9,530 bases of DNA from Christensenella sp. UBA3944 (GTDB lineage: Bacteria; Bacillota; Clostridia; Christensenellales; DTU072): positions 21,198-30,727 of the forward strand of contig DGDU01000008.1 in the NCBI GenBank assembly GCA_002385605.1, written 5' to 3'. This document shows, one piece after another, positions 4,424 to 9,530 of the stretch; within the stretch, counting starts at the first letter, position 1, and every line of letters begins with the position of its first letter. Position numbers and translations under genes: made by a program. The notes under the pieces were generated by a model. The model made no database searches. It had not been told where the DNA came from and was given only the letters and a program-made list of their open reading frames with translations.

Positions 4424-6613
4424 ATGAAAACATTTTTGCAAAGCAAGTGTTGGGCGCTCAGGTGGGAGGACTGCTACCCTCTGGGCAACGGCAATATCGG
4501 GGTTATGGACAGCTGCAACCCCCTGTACGACAGCATCTGGCTGAATGACGATACCTTCTGGTCGGGCTACGGCAAAGACAAATCCGTCGAGGCGCCCGGC
4601 GCTTTGGCGGCGGCAAGAGAGGCTATCCTTGCCGACAAGTTTTCCGAGGGCGAAAAGATTATCAACAGGCGTATGCTTGCCCAGTATACCGAGTCCTACC
4701 TTTCTTTAGGCAGGCTTGTTTTTTCGGGTTATCCCCTGTTCATTACAAAATACCGCCGCTGCCTCGACATAGACAACGCCATACTAAGGTATTCCTTTAA
4801 GGCCTTCGGCGCGCCCTGCGAGTCCGAAAGCTTTGTTTCCTACCCCGCGGGCTGCTATGTAAAGAAAATGGAATTCGGCTTCGTAAACCGCTGCCGCATG
4901 GACTTCCAGACATTATTAAAAGGCGGCACAATCTACGAGGACGGCATTTTCTGGATAAGGGTGCAGGCGCCCTCCCGAGTTTACCCCAACTACCACTACA
5001 CCGCCAAGCCCATCGTCTACGACTCCAAAAACAAGGGCATGACGGCATGGTGCGGCATAAAGATTGTAACCGACGGCAAGCTCCACTACCTAATGGGGGG
5101 CATGAGGATTTTAGACTTCCGCAAGCTCGAGCTTTACATGGTCACAAGGACAACCTACTCCGACCAAAACCCCCGCAAGTACATAAAGAAAAAGCTGGAG
5201 GCGGCTGTAGAGAAGGGCTACAAGGCGTTAAAGGCCGAGCATATAGCCGATTATAAATCCTTATACGACAGAGTGAGCTTCACCCTTAACGGCAGCGAAA
5301 TGTCACCCCAAAGCACGCGTAAGGCGCTAAAGGCCTGCGAAAAGGGCGCGCCCTCGCCCGAGCTTGTGGTGACGCTGTTTAACTTCGGGCGGTATCTCAC
5401 CATCGCTTCCTCCAGGGAAGGGACTTTGGCAACAAACCTTCAGGGCATCTGGAACCGCTCCATTCGCCCGCCGTGGTCCAGCAATTACACCGTAAACATA
5501 AACACACAGATGAATTATTGGCCCGCCGAGGTTTGCAACCTTAGCGAATGCCACAAGCCGCTGTTCGAACAGATAAAAAAGATGGCGGCGTCGGGCGCCG
5601 TCACCGCCCAAAAGACCTTCAATATGGAGGGCTGGACGGCGGGGCATAACTCGGATATCTGGGGGCATACCGCGCCTGTGGGCGGCGAAAGCCTCTCCAA
5701 CCCCTCGGCATACGCCCTGTTTATAGGCGCCGCGGGCTGGCTGTGCAGGCACTTATACGAACATTACCTGTTTACGGGCGACAAGGAATTTCTCAAAAAC
5801 GAGGCCCTTCCCGTAATGGAAGGCGCGATAAAGTTTTATCTCGGCTATCTTGTTGAGGACAAGGCAAGCGGCAAGCTTGTGCCCTGCCCGAGCGCAAGCC
5901 CCGAAAACCAATTCTACATTAAGAGCGAGCGCTACGCCTACAACAAGGCGTCTACCGCCGATGTCGCAATTATACGGGTACTGTTTAACGACTATCTGGA
6001 CGCCGTTGAGGCTTTGGGCGTGGGCAGCAAACTTGCGGCTAAGGTAAAGCGCGCCCTTCCCCTTCTTTACCCCTACAAGATATCGGCAAAAGGGTATCTG
6101 CAGGAGTGGTACGACGACTACACCGAAACCGAGGCCTGGCACAGGCATCTGTCCCATCTGTACGGGTTGTATCCCGCCGCCGAGATAACCCCCAGACAAA
6201 CGGTAGACCTTGCCGAGGCGTGCGCCAAAACGCTGGAGAGGCGCAGGGACGGCGGCACGGGCTGGAGCCTCGCCTGGAAGGCGTGCTTATATGCCCGACT
6301 GGGCAACGGCGACAAGGCCTACGAGTTCATCAAAAAGCTATTAAGGCTTCCCAAGCCGTCAAGCCGCATGGGCGGAAGCTACGCTTCGCTTCTCGGCGCC
6401 CATCCGCCTTTCCAGATTGACTCCAACTTCGGGGCGACGGCTGCCATCGCCGAAATGCTTCTCCAAAGCCACGACGGCGAAATCGTACCCCTGCCCGCCC
6501 TTCCCTCCGAATGGAAAAGCGGCAGGATATCGGGGCTTAAGGCAAGGGGCAACAAGACTGTAACCATAGCATGGGAGGACGGCAAGCTTACGGAGTTTTC
6601 GGTAAGCGATTAA
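4424..6613 (+). CDS. GH95-family glycoside hydrolase, probable alpha-L-fucosidase
   Basis: GH95 enzymes are inverting hydrolases, mostly alpha-1,2-L-fucosidases, some alpha-L-galactosidases, acting on host glycans or plant xyloglucan. The N-terminal beta domain begins with the family signature PLGNGNIGVM (19-28) and LNDDTFWSG (40-48). The (alpha/alpha)6 barrel carries NINTQMNYWPAE (358-369), HNSDIWGHT (408-416), CPSASPEN (488-495), HRHLSHLYGLYP (573-584), TGWSLAWK (612-619) and QIDSNFG (664-670). By comparison with Bifidobacterium bifidum AfcA, E494 corresponds to the acid E566, D666 to the base D766, and N358/N360 to N421/N423, so the active site is intact. The 729 residues are somewhat shorter than many family members, with the shortening in the N-terminal region. 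There is no signal peptide or membrane segment, so it is probably cytoplasmic and acts on imported oligosaccharides. The ribosome binding site AGGGGAGG is 5 bases before the ATG. No transporter or sugar-catabolism gene is visible nearby. The exact sugar is uncertain. Confidence 0.93.
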   Translation: MKTFLQSKCWALRWEDCYPLGNGNIGVMDSCNPLYDSIWLNDDTFWSGYGKDKSVEAPGALAAAREAILADKFSEGEKIINRRMLAQYTESYLSLGRLVFSGYPLFITKYRRCLDIDNAILRYSFKAFGAPCESESFVSYPAGCYVKKMEFGFVNRCRMDFQTLLKGGTIYEDGIFWIRVQAPSRVYPNYHYTAKPIVYDSKNKGMTAWCGIKIVTDGKLHYLMGGMRILDFRKLELYMVTRTTYSDQNPRKYIKKKLEAAVEKGYKALKAEHIADYKSLYDRVSFTLNGSEMSPQSTRKALKACEKGAPSPELVVTLFNFGRYLTIASSREGTLATNLQGIWNRSIRPPWSSNYTVNINTQMNYWPAEVCNLSECHKPLFEQIKKMAASGAVTAQKTFNMEGWTAGHNSDIWGHTAPVGGESLSNPSAYALFIGAAGWLCRHLYEHYLFTGDKEFLKNEALPVMEGAIKFYLGYLVEDKASGKLVPCPSASPENQFYIKSERYAYNKASTADVAIIRVLFNDYLDAVEALGVGSKLAAKVKRALPLLYPYKISAKGYLQEWYDDYTETEAWHRHLSHLYGLYPAAEITPRQTVDLAEACAKTLERRRDGGTGWSLAWKACLYARLGNGDKAYEFIKKLLRLPKPSSRMGGSYASLLGAHPPFQIDSNFGATAAIAEMLLQSHDGEIVPLPALPSEWKSGRISGLKARGNKTVTIAWEDGKLTEFSVSD

Positions 6614-6623
6614 CAAAGGACGC

Positions 6624-9530
6624 ATGATTACTTTTTATAAATCCAACACCCTCAACTCGGCCTGCGGCGGGGTTATAGACGCTTTGGGCAAAAACAACAC
6701 CTCCGGCTCGAGGCACATCTTCATTGTGCCCGACAAGTTCTCTTTGTCCATCGAAAAAGAAATCTTCGAGAGGCTGGGGCTTCAAGCCGCCTTCAACATC
6801 GATGTAGTATCTTTTATGCGCCTTACCGTAAAGGCTCTGGGCGAAAAGGCGGGGAAATGCCTCTCCAAAGAAGGCGCGCTTATAGTATTCAAAAAAGTCT
6901 TAAACCGCAACACGAAAAGGCTTGTCCATTATACCGAGGCAGCCCTTCTTCCCAACTTCGCCTCTGAAATGTACGCCGTTATAACCTCCTTCAGAAACAA
7001 CTGCCACACCCCCGACGACATCCTTGCGGCTGCCCGAAACCTCACCAAAAACACGCAAAGAAAGGCGCTCGACATAGCGCTATTATATAAGGAATATATT
7101 AACGACTTGGAGCTCGGTTACCCCGACAGCACTACAAGGACGGATAAATTCATTGCCGAAGCCCAAAACCTCGACTATATCAAGGGCGCCCATGTTTACA
7201 TCGGCGGCTTCCCCTCCTTCTCGGCAAAGCAGTACGAGATAATAGCCGCCCTGATGCGCTCGGCGCAGTCGGTAAGCATAGGCGTAACCCCAGACAACGG
7301 CGGCAAAAACTCCTTCCTGTACCCCTTCCACACCTTGGAAAGGTTAAAAGACATAGCAGAGGCGGAAGGGATTGGTTTTTCCGAGATCGAGTGTTTCGAA
7401 GTCCTTAAAGAGCCGTTTGGGGCAATCAACCGTGGGCTTTTCGCTTTTTCGGATACCCAAAAGGCGCCCGCGGGCGGCAAGCTCGTACTGTTTAAGGAAA
7501 ACACCGTCTACGACGAAATAAACGGCATAGCCAAAGAAATACACTCGCTTGTTTTCGGCGAGGGGCTGAGGTATAAGGATATAGCCATAATTTCCTTAAA
7601 CCCCGCTTATAACGACATAATAAGGACAATCTTTGCCCGCTACGATATCCCCTGCTTTATAGACAAAAAATACCGCCTTAAGGATTCGCTGATCGTCAGG
7701 CACCTTATAACGGCTTTAGACGCCGCCGAGTTCGGCTTGAGGCAGGACAAGGTTCTGTCCTATATCAAAAACCCCTTAAGCGGCATATCGCCCGATGTGT
7801 CCGACGAGTTTGAGAACTTCGTCCTGGAGCGCTGCATAAGCTACGGCGGCTTTTTATCGCCGTATAAGAACGCAAGCGAGGCGGTGGAATCGGCAAGGCA
7901 AAAAATTATCCGTGACCTTTCGGCTTTCGATACCGGCAAGCAACCCGCGGGCTCTTTCGCGGCCGCCTGCAAAACTTTTTTATCCCGCCCCGAGGTGGCG
8001 GAAACTCTCGAGCGCGAGGCGCTGCTTTCGGGTGACGCCATGATTGCCGCTAGCAACAAGCAATCCGCCGACAGGCTTTTTGCCTTGCTTGATGAAATCG
8101 GGACGCTTATCGGAAGCGAAGAGTACCCCTTTAGCGAGTGCAAAAACATTCTTACCGCCTGTATAAGCGGCGGCGAGTTTTCGCTTATTCCGCAGTACGC
8201 CGACAGCGTTTTCGTCGGCAACTTAAGGGACAGCATATACGACAAGACAAAAGCCATATTCGTAATGGGCGCCACGGGCGACGCCCTTCCGCCCGCCCAC
8301 AGCTACCAGGCTATAATCTCGGCAAAGGATTCGGTGCTTATGGAAGAAAGCGGCCTGAGGCTTTACCCCACACCGCCCGACCTCGTAAAAGAGGATATGT
8401 TCGCCTTGCTTGACCTCTTCACAAAGGTGTCTTTGAGGGCCTATTTCGGTTGGTCTGCCATCACCCCCGACGGCGGGCAGGCGCTGCCCTCTCCCGTAAT
8501 CGCCGAACTTAAGGAAATAACGGGCGTGAGGGAGATAAGCCTTGCCGAAAAACATTCGGTCATAAAGGCGGAAAACTCCATAAGCCTTGCTTCCCGCGCG
8601 GCAACCGACAAAAACGCCTTCTTCGAATTCCTTCAGTTATTGCCAAAGGTTACCCATAGCGGCGATAAGGTATCCCAAAACCTCGATATCCTGTATGCTT
8701 CTTTGCCCGACGAGCTCAAAGAGAGGATAAACGCGCTTATTTACTCGCCTAAGGAAGAAGGCATCCCCGACGGCAGGCTGTACTTCAATAAAGACGCCGA
8801 GGGCAGATACCTTACAAAAGCCACTCAGCTTGAGGCGTATTTCAAATGCCCCTATCTGCACCACCTCCAGCACGGTGTAAAGCTGGAACCACGCAAGGAC
8901 GGAAAGCTTCAGCGAAACAACGCCGGCACCATAATACACAGGGTGCTAGAGCTCTTTTTCCGCCGCACCCTTGGCAAGCTCAGGGATATGAGCGAAAGCG
9001 ATATCTCACGCCTCGCGGAAGCCATAATAAACGAGGTGTACTCCGACCCGAAAATCGTTGGCGAAAGCGGCGACATGTTCACCAAAAACTCTCTCGAAAG
9101 CATACGCCGGGAGTGCCGCGGCATAATATTTAAGCTTGCCGAAAAGGTAAAGCTTTCGGCGTACACCCCCAAGCTGATAGAGTACGGCTTCGGTGACGGC
9201 GGCGAGATAATAATTCCCGCGGGGGACGGCAGGTTCGTTGTAAAGGGCAAGATAGACAGGGTGGACACCCTCGAAAAGGGCGGCTCCAAAAAGGCCATCG
9301 TCATAGACTACAAGACGGGCTCCAAAAAGGACCCGGACGCTTATTTCGGCAAAAGCCTTCAGCTCTGGATGTACCTAAAAGCCCTCTCCCGCGAGGGGTA
9401 CGAGCCCGCCGGAGCGTTTTACCTGCCCATAATCGACGCGCCCTCGAAGGATGTAAAACCCCTTCTCCTCAACGGATATTTTGACGCCGACGAGTTAGGC
9501 AACCTCGACACAAAAATCCTGGAAGCCCCC
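6624..9530 (+). CDS. addB: ATP-dependent helicase/nuclease subunit B (AddB), 3' end outside window
   Basis: AddB pairs with AddA to resect double-strand DNA ends for recombination, the Bacillota counterpart of RecBCD. The frame is open for 969 codons from ATG 6624 to the right edge; AddB is usually about 1150 residues, so roughly 150-200 are missing. The N-terminal inactivated-helicase part shows FIVPDKFSLSIEKE (34-47) and VVSFMRL. The iron-sulfur/nuclease domain begins with the FKCPY segment, whose C742 matches the first cluster cysteine; the other three would lie beyond the edge. Nuclease motifs follow: GTIIHRVLE (768-776, H772), GKIDRVD with D878, the D895-Y-K897 core and the QLWMYL segment (Q913). 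The N-terminus, where family members have a GxxGSGKT loop, reads YKSNTLNSACGG and lacks the lysine and threonine. The start has AAAGGA (6615-6620) only 3 bases before the ATG, and is 10 bases after the GH95 stop with no terminator between. addA is expected next but is not visible. Confidence 0.95.
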   Translation, partial: MITFYKSNTLNSACGGVIDALGKNNTSGSRHIFIVPDKFSLSIEKEIFERLGLQAAFNIDVVSFMRLTVKALGEKAGKCLSKEGALIVFKKVLNRNTKRLVHYTEAALLPNFASEMYAVITSFRNNCHTPDDILAAARNLTKNTQRKALDIALLYKEYINDLELGYPDSTTRTDKFIAEAQNLDYIKGAHVYIGGFPSFSAKQYEIIAALMRSAQSVSIGVTPDNGGKNSFLYPFHTLERLKDIAEAEGIGFSEIECFEVLKEPFGAINRGLFAFSDTQKAPAGGKLVLFKENTVYDEINGIAKEIHSLVFGEGLRYKDIAIISLNPAYNDIIRTIFARYDIPCFIDKKYRLKDSLIVRHLITALDAAEFGLRQDKVLSYIKNPLSGISPDVSDEFENFVLERCISYGGFLSPYKNASEAVESARQKIIRDLSAFDTGKQPAGSFAAACKTFLSRPEVAETLEREALLSGDAMIAASNKQSADRLFALLDEIGTLIGSEEYPFSECKNILTACISGGEFSLIPQYADSVFVGNLRDSIYDKTKAIFVMGATGDALPPAHSYQAIISAKDSVLMEESGLRLYPTPPDLVKEDMFALLDLFTKVSLRAYFGWSAITPDGGQALPSPVIAELKEITGVREISLAEKHSVIKAENSISLASRAATDKNAFFEFLQLLPKVTHSGDKVSQNLDILYASLPDELKERINALIYSPKEEGIPDGRLYFNKDAEGRYLTKATQLEAYFKCPYLHHLQHGVKLEPRKDGKLQRNNAGTIIHRVLELFFRRTLGKLRDMSESDISRLAEAIINEVYSDPKIVGESGDMFTKNSLESIRRECRGIIFKLAEKVKLSAYTPKLIEYGFGDGGEIIIPAGDGRFVVKGKIDRVDTLEKGGSKKAIVIDYKTGSKKDPDAYFGKSLQLWMYLKALSREGYEPAGAFYLPIIDAPSKDVKPLLLNGYFDADELGNLDTKILEAP

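Noticed and set aside
4185..4427. A forward 80-codon frame spanning the end of rpsR and the intergenic region
   Set aside because: It runs through the terminator and promoter between rpsR and the GH95 gene, has no ribosome binding site and lies out of frame with rpsR.
5327..6199. Two adjoining reverse-strand open frames (141 and 148 codons) opposite the GH95 gene
   Set aside because: They overlap conserved barrel motifs of GH95 and show no family features; antisense shadow.
8846..9133. A forward 95-codon frame inside addB
   Set aside because: Out of frame with addB across its conserved iron-sulfur and nuclease start; no independent support.
1..9530. Search for CRISPR repeats, tRNA or rRNA genes, insertion sequences, attachment sites and a novel defence-type cluster
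   Set aside because: No spaced direct repeats, cloverleaf sequence, transposase-like protein or unexplained gap above 160 bases is present; coding genes explain nearly the whole window.

Overview
The window is a run of eight forward-strand genes, the first and last cut by the window edges, with no mobile element, CRISPR array, tRNA or rRNA visible. The gene content points to a member of the Bacillota, most likely an uncultured Clostridia lineage. The evidence is the rpsF-ssb-rpsR block, an AddB-type helicase-nuclease subunit, a small zinc-ribbon membrane protein of the DUF6320 type and strong AGGAGG-like ribosome binding sites. Base composition is moderate rather than AT-rich, yet ATA (Ile) and AGG (Arg) codons are frequent in the ordinary genes. 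A family GH95 fucosidase-type enzyme fits a gut or plant-glycan habitat. The taxonomic and habitat statements are inferences.

Region 1 (1-3103): the tail of an unidentified gene overlaps the start of cysS (cysteinyl-tRNA synthetase) by 8 bases. cysS is followed after one base by the DUF6320-like zinc-ribbon membrane protein. A YegS/diacylglycerol-kinase-family lipid kinase comes next. It has its own extended -10 promoter so close to the ATG that its mRNA would be almost leaderless.

Region 2 (3104-4363): a strong sigma-70-type promoter and a structured leader of about 77 bases precede rpsF (S6), ssb and rpsR (S18). The leader carries a 14-base palindrome, a 7-bp hairpin and a segment complementary to the ribosome binding site, so it is a good candidate for feedback control by the S6:S18 complex. 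The block closes with one clear intrinsic terminator and a weaker one before it.

Region 3 (4364-9530): a new promoter drives a 729-residue GH95 glycoside hydrolase with all catalytic residues recognisable and no signal peptide. Ten bases after its stop codon begins addB, which runs off the right end. AddB normally works with AddA in double-strand break repair. Here its N-terminal nucleotide-binding loop has lost the GKT signature, while the nuclease motifs and the first iron-sulfur cysteine are present.

Most of the window is ordinary housekeeping sequence. I did not find a convincing new multi-gene system. The points most worth a second look are the rpsF leader, the near-leaderless lipid kinase, the insertion in S18, the degenerate Walker A of AddB and the fucosidase-addB coupling.
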